Positions 16,651 through 26,034 of a DNA stretch of 64,000 nt are shown here, piece by piece. The stretch comes from an uncultured Vampirovibrio sp. GTDB lineage: Bacteria > Cyanobacteriota > Vampirovibrionia > Gastranaerophilales > Gastranaerophilaceae. Where the stretch lies: positions 62,001 through 126,000 of the forward strand of contig CAJTPW010000006.1 of assembly GCA_910578465.1 (NCBI GenBank), given 5' to 3'. A program made the translations under genes and the position numbers. Within the stretch, counting starts at the first letter, position 1. Each line of letters opens with the position of its first letter. The notes under the pieces were generated by a model. That model worked only from the letters and a program-made list of their open reading frames with translations. It was not told where the DNA came from and searched no databases.

Positions 16651-18597
16651 ATGATATATTTTATTGGAATTTTAATACTTTTAATAACCGCATTTGCCCT
16701 GTTGCCACAGGCTTTTGAGGTTTTATTAACAGGAAGTACGATTACAAAAGTTTTTGATTTTAATCCTCTATTCGGGCCTGTAGACTTTGTTTTGGACCCC
16801 TTAAGCGCGTTTTTTGCAGTTATAATTTTAATCATGAGCCCTCTTGCACTGATTTATGCTAAGGGATACCTGAAGCCTTATCAGGACAAGGGGAAAAGCA
16901 TAAATTCCCATGTTGTGTTTTTTGTTACTCTTGCGCTTTCAATGCTTGCCGTTGTGACCTGTCAAAACGCGCTCGGGTTCTTGATTTGCTGGGAAATTAT
17001 GTCCCTTTCTTCATTTTTTCTTGTAATATTTGAGAATGAGAAAAAAGAAATTTTGAATGCCGGGGTGAAATACCTTGTGTTTATGCATATTTCGGTGATT
17101 TTTATAATAATTGCTTTTGCGATGATGTCCATAAAAGCGGGAAGCTATGATTTTAGTACATTTTCGATGGTTTTAGCGAACAACCCGCATTTTCGCGATG
17201 TGGTATTTTTGCTTGCCCTGATTGGTTTTGGGGTTAAAGCAGGATTTGTGCCTTTTCACAATTGGCTTCCTGAAGCGCACCCTGCGGCACCGAGCCATGT
17301 GAGCGCGATAATGTCCGGAGTGATGATAAAAACAGGGATTTACGGGATTTTAAGAATTTTATCTTTAGGGGGATGTCCTTCAAAAGCCTTGTGCTATGCG
17401 GTTTTAGGAATTTCAATAATTACATTTTTATACGGAATTTTATACGCAATCGGCCAGAATGATGTAAAAAAAATGCTTGCCTATTCTTCGATTGAAAATA
17501 TCGGGATAATCGGCTCAGGGCTCGGGGTTTCGTTAATAGGAATTGCCTATAATCAGCCTGTAGTAGCGCTTTTAGGGCTTGCAGGCGGCATTTTACATAT
17601 TTTAAACCACTCAATATTTAAGCTGTTATTGTTTTTTGGCGCAGGGTGTGTTTATTTAAAAACTCATACAAGAGATATGGAAATTTTAGGCGGCCTTGTG
17701 AAAAATATGCCAAAGACAGCAGGGTTATTTTTGGCTGCTTCCCTTGCTATTTGTGCACTTCCATCGTTTAACGGCTTAATAAGCGAATTTTTAATTTATT
17801 TTGGAATGCTGAAAGCCTTGTCAATAAAGAGTTTCTTTGCATTTCTGATTTTAATCTTTGCTGTTTCATCTCTGGCTTTTGTGGGGACTATGGCTATATT
17901 GTGCTTCACCAAAGCGTTTAGCGTGATTTTCCTCGGTAATCCGAGAGGTGAAAACGCAAGTGCAGTCAAAGAAGACGCCCCCTTAACAATGCTTTGTCCG
18001 ATGGGCGCGTTGGCAGCTTTTGCCCTTGGAATAGGCCTTTTACCTGAAATAATCTTCAAAACCCTTTTATGGCCTGTGATTACGGTTATCGGAAATTGGC
18101 ACGGTATCGGTTTTAAACACGCATTAACACCTGAAACCCTGTCGGATATGCTTTCTCAACAGTCAACTATTTTGTCGACACTGGGTTTTACTGCGTTTGG
18201 GCTTGTTCTTCTAATTTTAATTTTTGCAATTTTAAAAAAGGCTTTAAACAGAAAGGTGGAAAGTGCCTCCACATGGGGCTGCGGGTACAATCGGACGTTA
18301 TTAAATGCCCAATATACAGGCTCCTCCTATGTCAGTCCTTTTCTTGCAATGCTGAAACCCTTGTTTAAGAAGGTTTTTGACGTAAAGAAACCAAAAGAAA
18401 TTTTCCCGAAATCTGCTCATTTCAGCCTTCATATTGAAGATATTGAAGAAGCTTATGTAATAAGCCCTATGGTCAAATTTGACGAGTGGTTTTTATCAAA
18501 ATTTGAAAAAATTCAGGGCGGAAATTTGCAGACTTATATAAAATACGGACTTGCATTTTTGATTTTGCTTATAATCGGGAGTTTTTTAATCGGATAA
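16651..18597 (+). CDS. hyfB: Proton-translocating membrane subunit, HyfB/NuoL-like
   Basis: This is a NuoL/M/N-type antiporter-like subunit, first of a six-gene membrane complex. About 14-15 hydrophobic segments are visible. Characteristic are LICWEIMSLSSFFLV, the loop FVPFHNWLPEAHPAAPSHVSA and KKMLAYSSIENIGII, all matching HyfB/HycC. It should conduct protons or sodium ions coupled to the redox part. I use the ATG at 16651; an upstream TTG in the same frame adds a basic leader, and neither has a clear ribosome site. The C-terminal part contains a HyfB-type STWGCGYN motif. Confidence 0.9.
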   Translation: MIYFIGILILLITAFALLPQAFEVLLTGSTITKVFDFNPLFGPVDFVLDPLSAFFAVIILIMSPLALIYAKGYLKPYQDKGKSINSHVVFFVTLALSMLAVVTCQNALGFLICWEIMSLSSFFLVIFENEKKEILNAGVKYLVFMHISVIFIIIAFAMMSIKAGSYDFSTFSMVLANNPHFRDVVFLLALIGFGVKAGFVPFHNWLPEAHPAAPSHVSAIMSGVMIKTGIYGILRILSLGGCPSKALCYAVLGISIITFLYGILYAIGQNDVKKMLAYSSIENIGIIGSGLGVSLIGIAYNQPVVALLGLAGGILHILNHSIFKLLLFFGAGCVYLKTHTRDMEILGGLVKNMPKTAGLFLAASLAICALPSFNGLISEFLIYFGMLKALSIKSFFAFLILIFAVSSLAFVGTMAILCFTKAFSVIFLGNPRGENASAVKEDAPLTMLCPMGALAAFALGIGLLPEIIFKTLLWPVITVIGNWHGIGFKHALTPETLSDMLSQQSTILSTLGFTAFGLVLLILIFAILKKALNRKVESASTWGCGYNRTLLNAQYTGSSYVSPFLAMLKPLFKKVFDVKKPKEIFPKSAHFSLHIEDIEEAYVISPMVKFDEWFLSKFEKIQGGNLQTYIKYGLAFLILLIIGSFLIG

Positions 18598-18604
18598 AAA
18601 AAAT

Positions 18605-19528
18605 ATGGAAATGTTGACTAAAATTTTAAATTTAATAATCGTTTTAATTCTTCCGTTTTTGATGATAGGGGTTATCAAAAAAACAAAGGCTTTTTGGGGC
18701 GGAAGAAAAGGCGCACCTGTGTTTCAGCCTTTATTTGATTTTATAAAATTAATTAAGAAGGACTTTGTAATAAGTAAGACCGTATCTTTTGTGTTTTCGC
18801 TTGCTCCCCTTGTAATCCTTGCCTGCACTTTGTTTGCGGCGCTTTTTATTCCTCTTGGAACGGGCAGTGCGGTAATAAATATTGAGGCGGGACTTATAAT
18901 TTTTGCCTATATTTTAGGGCTTTCAAAGTTTTTTACACTGATTGGTGCAATGGATACAGGTTCAAGCTTTGAAGGTATGGGCGCTTCGCGTGAAGCCTGC
19001 TTTACATCAATTGTAGAGCCTGCATTTTTTATGATAATTGCCTCTGCTATGGCGCTAAGCGGTAATTTGACTTTTGATTCCCTGTCTAAAATTCTTGTAA
19101 ATGCGGGCGGGTATGGTGTTTTGATTGTAATCTTTGCTGTGCTTGCACTCTTTTTAATGCTTCTTATTGAAGGGTGCAGAGTGCCTGTGGATGATCCTGC
19201 AACACACCTTGAACTTACAATGATTCATGAAGTTATGATACTTGATAATTCAGCCTTTGACCTTGCGGTTATAAGCTATTCAGCCTCTTTAAAAATGCTT
19301 TTGATATCATCTTTAATTGCAAAGCTTATAATCCCTGAAACAGTTTCTGCGGTTGAATATTTAGGGTTTTACCTACTTGTAGTCTTTGCGATATCCGTGA
19401 TTACAGGCACAATCGAATCTTCAACGGCAAGGCTTCGAATGACCCATATATTTGAATTTATTTTTGTTATGAGCTCTTTTGCGCTTATAATCCTTTCTCT
19501 TACTGTAGCAAGGATGTTCGGGGGTTAG
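18605..19528 (+). CDS. hyfC: Membrane anchor subunit, HyfC/NuoH-like
   Basis: This NuoH/HycD-family subunit links the hydrophilic arm to the ion-pumping subunits. It shows eight hydrophobic segments and the family signatures GGRKGAPVFQPLFDFIKL near residue 32, DTGSSFEGMGASREA and EGCRVPVDDPATHLELTMIHE, whose acidic residues are typical of the quinone/ferredoxin-side cavity. It follows hyfB by seven bases and is 307 residues long, as expected. Confidence 0.93.
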   Translation: MEMLTKILNLIIVLILPFLMIGVIKKTKAFWGGRKGAPVFQPLFDFIKLIKKDFVISKTVSFVFSLAPLVILACTLFAALFIPLGTGSAVINIEAGLIIFAYILGLSKFFTLIGAMDTGSSFEGMGASREACFTSIVEPAFFMIIASAMALSGNLTFDSLSKILVNAGGYGVLIVIFAVLALFLMLLIEGCRVPVDDPATHLELTMIHEVMILDNSAFDLAVISYSASLKMLLISSLIAKLIIPETVSAVEYLGFYLLVVFAISVITGTIESSTARLRMTHIFEFIFVMSSFALIILSLTVARMFGG

Positions 19529-19537
19529 AAAAATTTA

Positions 19538-20194
19538 ATGGATGTCGGTATGGAACATGGATTTATAATTTTATTCGGGCTCACAATGCTCTATCTTGCC
19601 TCAACAAGCAGGATAATCTCTCATATCAGGGTGCTTGCGGTACAAGGGATACTGCTTTTTCTTATATGCTTCTTGGGGCACAGGGAAGCACCTCTTTTAA
19701 GCTTAACCTTTCTTACGGTTGAAACCCTTGTTGTTAAGGCAATTATAATCCCCTGGTTTTTATATAAGATTTTAAGAAAAACCCGTGAAAACAGGGACGA
19801 AGAGGCAAATATTCCCCATTTTTACTGTCTTGTGATATCAAGCATTATTCTTTTGGGGTGTTTTTTGGCTTCAAATTATTACATTTCATCCGTAAAAAAT
19901 ATTTCCCATATTTATTTTGGGATAGCTGCAGCTACAATCATAATAAGCCTCTGGCTGATTACAATAAAACATAAAATAGTTTCAAATGTTATAGAATTTA
20001 TCACAATGGAAAACGGCATATTTTTAATGTCATTATCCGTTGCAAAAGAAATGCCCGTGTTGGTGAATCTGGGTGTGCTTTTGGATGTATTTATCGCAGT
20101 TTATATTTTGGGGCTTTTTGTAAAAGAGATTAAAAAAGAGTTTAAAGACCTTGAAGTTTCAAACCTTTCAGGGTTAAAGGATTATACGGAATGA
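19538..20194 (+). CDS. hyfE: Membrane subunit HyfE-like
   Basis: The 218-residue protein has six to seven hydrophobic segments and resembles HyfE, which corresponds to NuoK plus an extra segment. ENGIFLMSLSV near residue 160 is the NuoK-like core with its glutamate in a membrane helix. The gene position between hyfC and hyfF is the usual one, but hyfD is absent. It overlaps hyfF by an ATGA junction, a sign of translational coupling. Confidence 0.85.
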   Translation: MDVGMEHGFIILFGLTMLYLASTSRIISHIRVLAVQGILLFLICFLGHREAPLLSLTFLTVETLVVKAIIIPWFLYKILRKTRENRDEEANIPHFYCLVISSIILLGCFLASNYYISSVKNISHIYFGIAAATIIISLWLITIKHKIVSNVIEFITMENGIFLMSLSVAKEMPVLVNLGVLLDVFIAVYILGLFVKEIKKEFKDLEVSNLSGLKDYTE

Positions 20195-21669
20195 TTGACA
20201 ATGTTATAAAAATTTTAATGATATTTCCGCTCGTTTTGTGTGTTTTAATGCTTATGGTGCGCAAAAGAGCATTTGATAAATTTGCACTTATCTTCTATTC
20301 AATTTTGCATTTTATATTGTCCTCATATCTTGTGTTTTTTGCTGAAAAAACAGGGGCGAAGCAGGTTTTATCGGGGCAGTATTTTGCAGTTGATTCTTTG
20401 AACAAGATATTTTTAATAATTTTATCGTTCGTATTTTTGGCGGTAACAATCTATAACATTGGCTATTCAAGACATATGGACAGGTTGAACATTAAGGTTA
20501 ATAATAAAAATCTTTGTCTCTATGAACTTATGATTATAGTTTTTGTTTGGGCAATGACAGGTGCTATTTTTTGTACAGACCTTGGCATAGCCTGGGTTTT
20601 GGTTGAAGCAACGACTCTTTCGAGCGCATATTTAATCTATTTTAACAGAACAAAAAATTCAATTGAAGCAGCCTGGAAATATGTATTTATGTGCTCTATC
20701 GGGATTGCTCTTGCATTTGTCGGGATTATATTTTTAAATATTGCATCTTTGGATGTTAATACTTTAAATTATACAAAGCTTACAGAGGCCGCACAGGCAG
20801 GAGTGTTTGATACTTTCTGGCTGAAATTTGCATTTGTTTTTATACTCTTTGGTTTTGGGGCAAAGATGGGGCTTGCGCCTATGCATTTCTGGCTTCCGGA
20901 TGCACACTCGGAGTCTCCTTCGCCTGTTTCCGCGCTTTTATCGGCCACGCTTTTAAATTCTGCATTTTTAGTAATTTTAAGGGTGTTTAATATTTTAAAC
21001 GCTGCAAATTGCAGCGGCTATGGCAGGATAATGCTTGCTGTTACAGGGTTTTTATCTCTTTTTGTAACGGCAGTATTTATTTATCATATTAAAAATTACA
21101 AGAGAATGCTTGCCTATTCTTCAATTGAAAATATGGGCATACTTGCAATCGGAACAGCGCTTGGCGGGGTCGGATATCTGGCTGTTATCTTGCATCTTAT
21201 CGGACACTCCCTTGCAAAGGCTTCCTTTTTTCTTGCATCGGGGAATATTCTTGAACTTTACGAAACAAAGAATATAAAATCCGTTAAAGGGCTTATGAGA
21301 GCAGATAAAAAGACAGGGTGGCTGTGGCTTTTATCTTTTCTTGCAATTTGCGCTTTTCCGACATCCGTTCTTTTTATAAGTGAATTTCTGATAATAAAAA
21401 CGTTGATTTTAAAGGGGCATTATCTTGCTTGTTCCGTGTTTGCGCTTTTGTTAACCGTTATAATTTACGGTATGGCACGTGCCGTAATTAAAATGACATA
21501 CAGAGAAATAAGTGGTGAAAAGCAGGATATAATCGAGAAAAATAGAAATAAAATCACGCTTTCCATGTATTTGCCGCAGGTTGTAATGCTTGCTGTTGTG
21601 TTTGTTTTGGGCGTTTATATTCCAAACTTTTTAAATGATATTATACAGGCGGCTTTCGGGGCATTTTAA
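20191..21669 (+). CDS. hyfF: Proton-translocating membrane subunit, HyfF/NuoN-like
   Basis: This second antiporter-like subunit has 492 residues and about 14 membrane segments. LGIAWVLVEATTLSSAYLI, then KMGLAPMHFWLPDAHSESPSPVSALLS and KRMLAYSSIENMGILA match HyfF/HycC-type subunits. Together with HyfB it gives two ion-translocating modules. It overlaps the upstream hyfE and lies ten bases before the large subunit gene. Confidence 0.92.
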   Translation: MIDNVIKILMIFPLVLCVLMLMVRKRAFDKFALIFYSILHFILSSYLVFFAEKTGAKQVLSGQYFAVDSLNKIFLIILSFVFLAVTIYNIGYSRHMDRLNIKVNNKNLCLYELMIIVFVWAMTGAIFCTDLGIAWVLVEATTLSSAYLIYFNRTKNSIEAAWKYVFMCSIGIALAFVGIIFLNIASLDVNTLNYTKLTEAAQAGVFDTFWLKFAFVFILFGFGAKMGLAPMHFWLPDAHSESPSPVSALLSATLLNSAFLVILRVFNILNAANCSGYGRIMLAVTGFLSLFVTAVFIYHIKNYKRMLAYSSIENMGILAIGTALGGVGYLAVILHLIGHSLAKASFFLASGNILELYETKNIKSVKGLMRADKKTGWLWLLSFLAICAFPTSVLFISEFLIIKTLILKGHYLACSVFALLLTVIIYGMARAVIKMTYREISGEKQDIIEKNRNKITLSMYLPQVVMLAVVFVLGVYIPNFLNDIIQAAFGAF

Positions 21670-21679
21670 GGATAAGAAT

Positions 21680-23236
21680 ATGAATTTAAACTGGATAAAG
21701 ATAAATAATAATTCAAAAATAAGCCTTTTGGATATTCCTGTTTTGGATATTTCGGATTTAAGGATAGAAACAATTTCTCTTTGCGGCGGGTGTTCGGATG
21801 CTTTCGGGGGTTCAAAAGAGACATTTTCAAAGCCTTTTTTGCATCGTTTAAGACCTGTCGGTTTTTTTGGAAAAGATTGGGGCAGAGGGGATGCAAGACT
21901 TTTTGTTGTTCTTGCTGATGATAGCAAAGGGGTTTTCTATGTTTCATCCGCTCTTTTTAAAGCAGGGATAAGGGAGTATGATTCTTTTACAAGTGAAGTT
22001 CCCGCTTTTCATATGTTTGAGAGAGAATTTTTCGAAGAATTTAATATAAAACCCGTTGGGCATCCATGGTTAAAGCCTGTAAGGAAAAATACGGATAATT
22101 ATCAGTTTTTTGAAATGGATGGGGAAGAAGTGCACAGGGTGGCCGTCGGGCCTATCCATGCAGGCGTTATTGAACCCGGGCATTTCAGGTTTATGTGTAA
22201 CGGAGAGACTGTTTATCATCTTGAAATAGCGCTCGGGTATCAGCACAGGGGTGTTGAAGATATGATGGTGCGAATGCCTTCAAACAGGTTGGCCGAATCT
22301 GTTTGCGGGGACAGTGTTATAGCGTATAATCTTGCCTATTCGAAGCTTATGGAAAGCGTTAAAGGCGTTTCCGTGTCTTCAAAAGCGCAGCTTATAAGGC
22401 TTTTAGCACTTGAAATGGAACGTGCCGCAATCCATATAGGAGATTTAGGGGCAATAGCGGGCGATATAGCCTATCTTATGGGCGCTTCCGTTTTCGGGGC
22501 GACAAGAACTTTAGTTATAAACACAATGCTTGAATTTTCGGGAAGCCGCTTTGGAAGAGGACTTATAACCATTGGCGGTGTGAATTTTGATATAGAAAAG
22601 GAAAAGGTTGAGCGCGCAAAAAAGACATTTGACAAGGTGGAACGCGATGTTAAACGCATGGTAAAAACTATGCTGAAAAATTCAAGTGTAGTATCAAGGC
22701 TTGAAAAAACTGGAACCGTTAATATGGAAAGAGCTCTTGAAATCGGTATGAGCGGGCTTGCAGCAAGGGCATCGGGAATTAATATCGATTCAAGATTTGA
22801 TTTTCCCGATAAATGGTATGCGGCTTCGGGTGCGGATTCTCTTGGTATTCAAAGAATTCACCCGAAAGGTACGGGAGATGTGAATGCAAGGTTTAAAATT
22901 CGTTATAAAGAGATTTTGCAGTCTTTTTCAATTATAAGGAAAGCTTTTGAAAAACTGGAAGACTTCGCGCATGAGCCTGTAAATTCAGGCTATGAGGTTT
23001 TAAACAAAGAAAATGCAAAAGATGTTTTTGCAATATCCGCTATTGAAGGCTGGAGAGGTGAAATTATTCATATAGCAATGACAGATGGAGCGGGGCGTTT
23101 GAGCAGGTATAAAATTAAGGACCCTTCTTTTAACAATTGGTACGGGCTTGCGCTTGCGGTTCGAAATAACGGAGTGTCTGATTTTCCGTTGTGCAACAAG
23201 AGCTTTAATCTTTCATATTGCGGTTGTGACCTATAA
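21680..23236 (+). CDS. Large subunit of an energy-converting hydrogenase-related complex (HyfG/HycE-like)
   Basis: The 518-residue protein fuses a NuoC-like N-terminal domain (to about residue 130) and a NuoD-like domain starting at AVGPIHAGVIEPGHFRF. In true [NiFe] hydrogenases two CxxC motifs hold nickel. Here the first reads C209-G-D-S with only one Cys, and the second, at the end, reads NLSYCGCDL where HycE has DPCLSC. Three of four ligands are therefore missing, as in Ehr complexes or NuoD. It probably handles electrons or another substrate rather than hydrogen. The start at 21680 follows AAGGATAAGA; the longer frame overlaps hyfF and is unlikely. Confidence 0.85.
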   Translation: MNLNWIKINNNSKISLLDIPVLDISDLRIETISLCGGCSDAFGGSKETFSKPFLHRLRPVGFFGKDWGRGDARLFVVLADDSKGVFYVSSALFKAGIREYDSFTSEVPAFHMFEREFFEEFNIKPVGHPWLKPVRKNTDNYQFFEMDGEEVHRVAVGPIHAGVIEPGHFRFMCNGETVYHLEIALGYQHRGVEDMMVRMPSNRLAESVCGDSVIAYNLAYSKLMESVKGVSVSSKAQLIRLLALEMERAAIHIGDLGAIAGDIAYLMGASVFGATRTLVINTMLEFSGSRFGRGLITIGGVNFDIEKEKVERAKKTFDKVERDVKRMVKTMLKNSSVVSRLEKTGTVNMERALEIGMSGLAARASGINIDSRFDFPDKWYAASGADSLGIQRIHPKGTGDVNARFKIRYKEILQSFSIIRKAFEKLEDFAHEPVNSGYEVLNKENAKDVFAISAIEGWRGEIIHIAMTDGAGRLSRYKIKDPSFNNWYGLALAVRNNGVSDFPLCNKSFNLSYCGCDL

Positions 23237-23251
23237 ATTAAGGAATTTAGA

Positions 23252-24019
23252 ATGTTCGACACATTAAAATCAAGAATATTTCAAGGAAATCAATTTATAA
23301 AAGATATTGAAAATGCGCCGATGAGAGAGCAATTTCGAGGCCTTCCCGTTTTAAAAAATTCAAATTGCGACAGCTGCGCAAAGTGTTTAAATATTTGTCC
23401 TACGGGAGCTTTGAGCCTCAATCCTTTAAAAATCGATATGGGAAAATGTACTTTTTGCGGGGATTGTAAAAATATCTGTACTAAAAATGCGATTAACTTT
23501 TCAAACTTTTATAAGCTTGCAGCAGACGACAGAAACACACTTATTGTTGATGAAAGGTCAACAAAAGAGTTTTATGAAAAAACTGCAATACAGGTTAAAA
23601 AAGAGATTACAAGCCTTTTTTCAAGGTCTTTAAAGCTGAGACAGGTTTCGGCAGGAGGCTGCAACGGCTGTGAGATGGAATTAAATGCCTGTTCTAACGT
23701 GAATTTTGATATGGGAAGGTTTGGAATAGATTTTGTAGCTTCGCCAAGACACGCAGACGGGCTTGTGATTACGGGCCCTGTGACGAAAAATATGGCTTAT
23801 GCGCTTGAAGATTGCTACAAAGCAACTCCTGATCCTAAAATTATTATTTTGTGCGGCGCTTGTGCTGTATCGGGCGGAGTTTTTCAAGACAGCAGCGAGC
23901 TTGACCGTGAATTTCCCGAAAAACATCCTGCAGATTTATACATCCCCGGCTGCCCCGTTCATCCGCTGACCTTTATCAACGGGGTTTTAAGCTTAATTAG
24001 GGGCAAGGGCAAAAAGTGA
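23252..24019 (+). CDS. Fused ferredoxin and NuoB-like small subunit (HyfH-HyfI fusion)
   Basis: The N-terminal 85 residues hold two [4Fe-4S] motifs (Cys 39, 42, 45, 49 and 66, 69, 72, 76), as in HyfH/NuoI. From about residue 130 a NuoB/HyfI domain follows, with GGCNGCEMELNAC (Cys137, Cys140), SPRHADGLVITGPVT, LCGACAVSGG and YIPGCP, which supply the N2-type cluster. In E. coli Hyf these are two separate genes. The fused protein can carry electrons from a ferredoxin to the large subunit. It has an AAGGA ribosome site and ends the redox part of the operon. Confidence 0.9.
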   Translation: MFDTLKSRIFQGNQFIKDIENAPMREQFRGLPVLKNSNCDSCAKCLNICPTGALSLNPLKIDMGKCTFCGDCKNICTKNAINFSNFYKLAADDRNTLIVDERSTKEFYEKTAIQVKKEITSLFSRSLKLRQVSAGGCNGCEMELNACSNVNFDMGRFGIDFVASPRHADGLVITGPVTKNMAYALEDCYKATPDPKIIILCGACAVSGGVFQDSSELDREFPEKHPADLYIPGCPVHPLTFINGVLSLIRGKGKK

Positions 24020-24023
24020 TTTT

Positions 24024-24512
24024 ATGGCAGAGTGCAGAAGTTTTCAACCGAGGGCGGATAAAAACAGCAGAGTCTTGATTTTGGGGTCAATGCCCGGGGT
24101 AAAATCGCTTGAGCTGCAGGAATATTATGCACATCCTCAAAACAGATTTTGGAAAGTTATGGGGAAGCTTTGCAGCGAACCTTCTCTTGTGGAATTTTCT
24201 TATGAAAAAAGGATTGAAATACTTTTAAATAACGGATTTGCGCTCTGGGATGTTATAAAATTTTGCAAACGCGAAGGCAGTCTTGATTCTGATATAACGG
24301 ATGAAAAACCCAATGATATCAAGGGTTTGCTTAAAAGTTATCCGAAAATAAAAACTGTTTTTCTAAACGGTAATAAGGCTTATGGGTCTTTTAAAAAATA
24401 TTTTCCAAAATTGCTTGAAGAGTATAAATGCGTCAAATGTCCTTCTACAAGTCCTGCAAATGCCCGCTACAGATTGGATGATTTGGTTGAAGAGTGGCAA
24501 AACGGCCTGTAA
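24024..24512 (+). CDS. DNA-deoxyinosine/uracil glycosylase (UDG superfamily family 6-like)
   Basis: This 162-residue protein removes deaminated bases from DNA. The UDG-superfamily motifs are visible: LILGSMPGVKS near residue 20, YYAHPQNRFWKV, then FALWDVIKFC, VFLNGNKA and the DNA-intercalation motif PSTSPANAR. They match hypoxanthine-DNA glycosylases. It begins four bases after the preceding stop, so it is likely transcribed with the membrane complex although unrelated in function. Confidence 0.85.
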   Translation: MAECRSFQPRADKNSRVLILGSMPGVKSLELQEYYAHPQNRFWKVMGKLCSEPSLVEFSYEKRIEILLNNGFALWDVIKFCKREGSLDSDITDEKPNDIKGLLKSYPKIKTVFLNGNKAYGSFKKYFPKLLEEYKCVKCPSTSPANARYRLDDLVEEWQNGL

Positions 24513-24529
24513 TAGGCATTTGAAGCAGT

Positions 24530-24970
24530 CTATTTACTTGTTAGGTATTCAATAACCTCGCAAACATGTCCTTTAACCTTGATTTTGCGCCATTCTTTTT
24601 CGATGTTGCCGTTTTCGTCTAAAACAAAGGTGGAGCGCTCAATTCCCATATATTTTCTTCCATACATTGATTTTTCTTTCCAAACATTAAAGCTTTCGGC
24701 AAGTTTGTGTTCGATGTCCGATAGAAGAATGAAATTCAAATTTTGCCCTTCTTTAAATTTTTTGTGGCTTTTTATATCATTCGGGCTGACGCCAATTACT
24801 GTGCCATATTTATTTAAACGGTTTAAATTATCCCGAAAATCGCAGGCTTCCTGAGTACAGCCCGAGGTATTATCTTTCGGGTAAAAATAAAGGATGACTT
24901 TTTGTCCCGTAAAATTTTTTAAGTCAAACTCTTTTTCATTTCCATCAACATCCAACCCGAATAATTTCAT
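24530..24970 (-). CDS. bcp: Peroxiredoxin of the BCP/PrxQ family
   Basis: This thiol peroxidase reduces hydrogen and organic peroxides. The peroxidatic cysteine lies in PKDNTSGCTQEACDFRD, and the second cysteine five residues later is the PrxQ-type resolving residue. GIERSTFVLDENGNIEKEW completes the family pattern. I start it at the ATG at 24970, with GGAGAT upstream, giving the normal 146 residues. The frame is open for 111 codons further upstream, across the attachment site, but that part is not homologous to peroxiredoxins. Confidence 0.93.
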   Translation of the reverse strand: MKLFGLDVDGNEKEFDLKNFTGQKVILYFYPKDNTSGCTQEACDFRDNLNRLNKYGTVIGVSPNDIKSHKKFKEGQNLNFILLSDIEHKLAESFNVWKEKSMYGRKYMGIERSTFVLDENGNIEKEWRKIKVKGHVCEVIEYLTSK

Positions 24971-25152
24971 TGAAATCTCCTTTTTGATTTTAAGATAACA
25001 CAAATATTGATTGTGGAATATGGGATAATGTTTAAAATTTAAAATCGCAAACAGGTGCGGAGCGGACGCAGGATGGACACATAACGGACACATAGTGGAC
25101 ATGCCTAAAAAACAAAAAAGCCCGAAACTCAATTGTTTCAAGGCATTTAATA
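24971..25152. other. Chromosomal flank left of the island
   Basis: No gene is seen. A short cluster of near-repeats (GGACACATAAC, GGACACATAGT, GGACATG at about 25075-25100) and a weak hairpin precede the first attachment site. Confidence 0.4.
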
Positions 25153-25175
25153 TGGTGGAGGATAGGAGGCTCGAA
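25153..25175. repeat. Attachment site att1 (duplicate of tRNA-Ala 3' end)
   Basis: Twenty-three bases are identical to the 3' end of the tRNA-Ala gene including its CCA (41729-41751). This is the left boundary of the island. Confidence 0.85.
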
Positions 25176-25362
25176 AGTTTAAAATGATTTTTTGTAATGT
25201 TTAGTAATGTGTCGAATGTATTATCATTCAATCTTGTAATTTCCCGCAAATGTTCTTTTTGTCCATATTTCAATAAAACAGCCGTTTGCATTTGTGTCCT
25301 CAATTATCTTTAAGCTTTTATTAATACAGCATGGGTCAATTATTGACCCATGCTGTATTTTA

Positions 25363-26034
25363 TTAAACATTTACGGCTTCATCTGTTGGTACTAAATCCC
25401 AAATTTCACCATCACAATCAGCTTTATGTATAAAATCATCAAATGAAGAACAAATATTTCCACAATGCAAACAAAGAATATTTTCCGGTTCGTCATTATT
25501 ATTTTGAGATTTTTCCAGTATTTCCTCTGAGATTATGTTTTCTGACCGTTTATTTTCTTTAGTATTTGGAATTTTATAAACTTGATTAAACGGTTCACTA
25601 AACAAAAATTGATTTAAAAGAGACAATTCACCTTTATCATCAATTTCACAATCTTCAGGTATATTTTGCTTAACATCTTCTAGATACAATTTCCAATTTT
25701 CAATAGAAATTTTATCCTGATTTTCAAGTAAAAGTTTTGCTGTTCTTAGTTTAAGTTCTGAGGCTTTTATCAATTCACCCCATTTTTCAAAACCTACCAT
25801 AAGTGCAATAATATGCTGTGCGTTCATTAAAGTAAAATTTTCTTCATCAATATACTTGCCACAGTCACAAAAAACACTTGCAATATTTCCAAAACTGCAA
25901 AAAATTGCGTCAATGTCAAAATATTTTGGGTCATACTCATAATAGGTTAAATCACCATCAGTACATAGCTTTTTTGTTTTGTAATCCTTAAACAAATTTT
26001 TTGCTTGACGTTTGAAGTAATCAATGTAATTCAT
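25363..26034 (-). CDS. Cargo protein of the mini-element, unknown function, C-terminal Cys/His cluster
   Basis: I do not recognise this 223-residue protein with certainty. The N-terminal 90 residues (YIDYFKRQAKNLFKDYKT ... HIIALMVGFEKWGELIKAS) resemble the short helical domain of glyoxalase-related proteins, where a QAK helix and a GF-W-L helix are typical. The C-terminus has a CLHCGN-x14-HKADC cluster that looks like a zinc-binding knuckle. The ATG at 26034 follows AAGGATG; an upstream in-frame start adds 14 residues. It is the only gene between att1 and att2, so a defence or addiction role is possible but unproven. Confidence 0.5.
   Translation of the reverse strand: MNYIDYFKRQAKNLFKDYKTKKLCTDGDLTYYEYDPKYFDIDAIFCSFGNIASVFCDCGKYIDEENFTLMNAQHIIALMVGFEKWGELIKASELKLRTAKLLLENQDKISIENWKLYLEDVKQNIPEDCEIDDKGELSLLNQFLFSEPFNQVYKIPNTKENKRSENIISEEILEKSQNNNDEPENILCLHCGNICSSFDDFIHKADCDGEIWDLVPTDEAVNV

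Noticed and set aside
24971..25303. N-terminal extension of the peroxiredoxin frame by 111 codons
   Set aside because: It crosses the att1 site, lacks homology to peroxiredoxins, and the inner ATG at 24970 has a proper ribosome site and gives the normal length.
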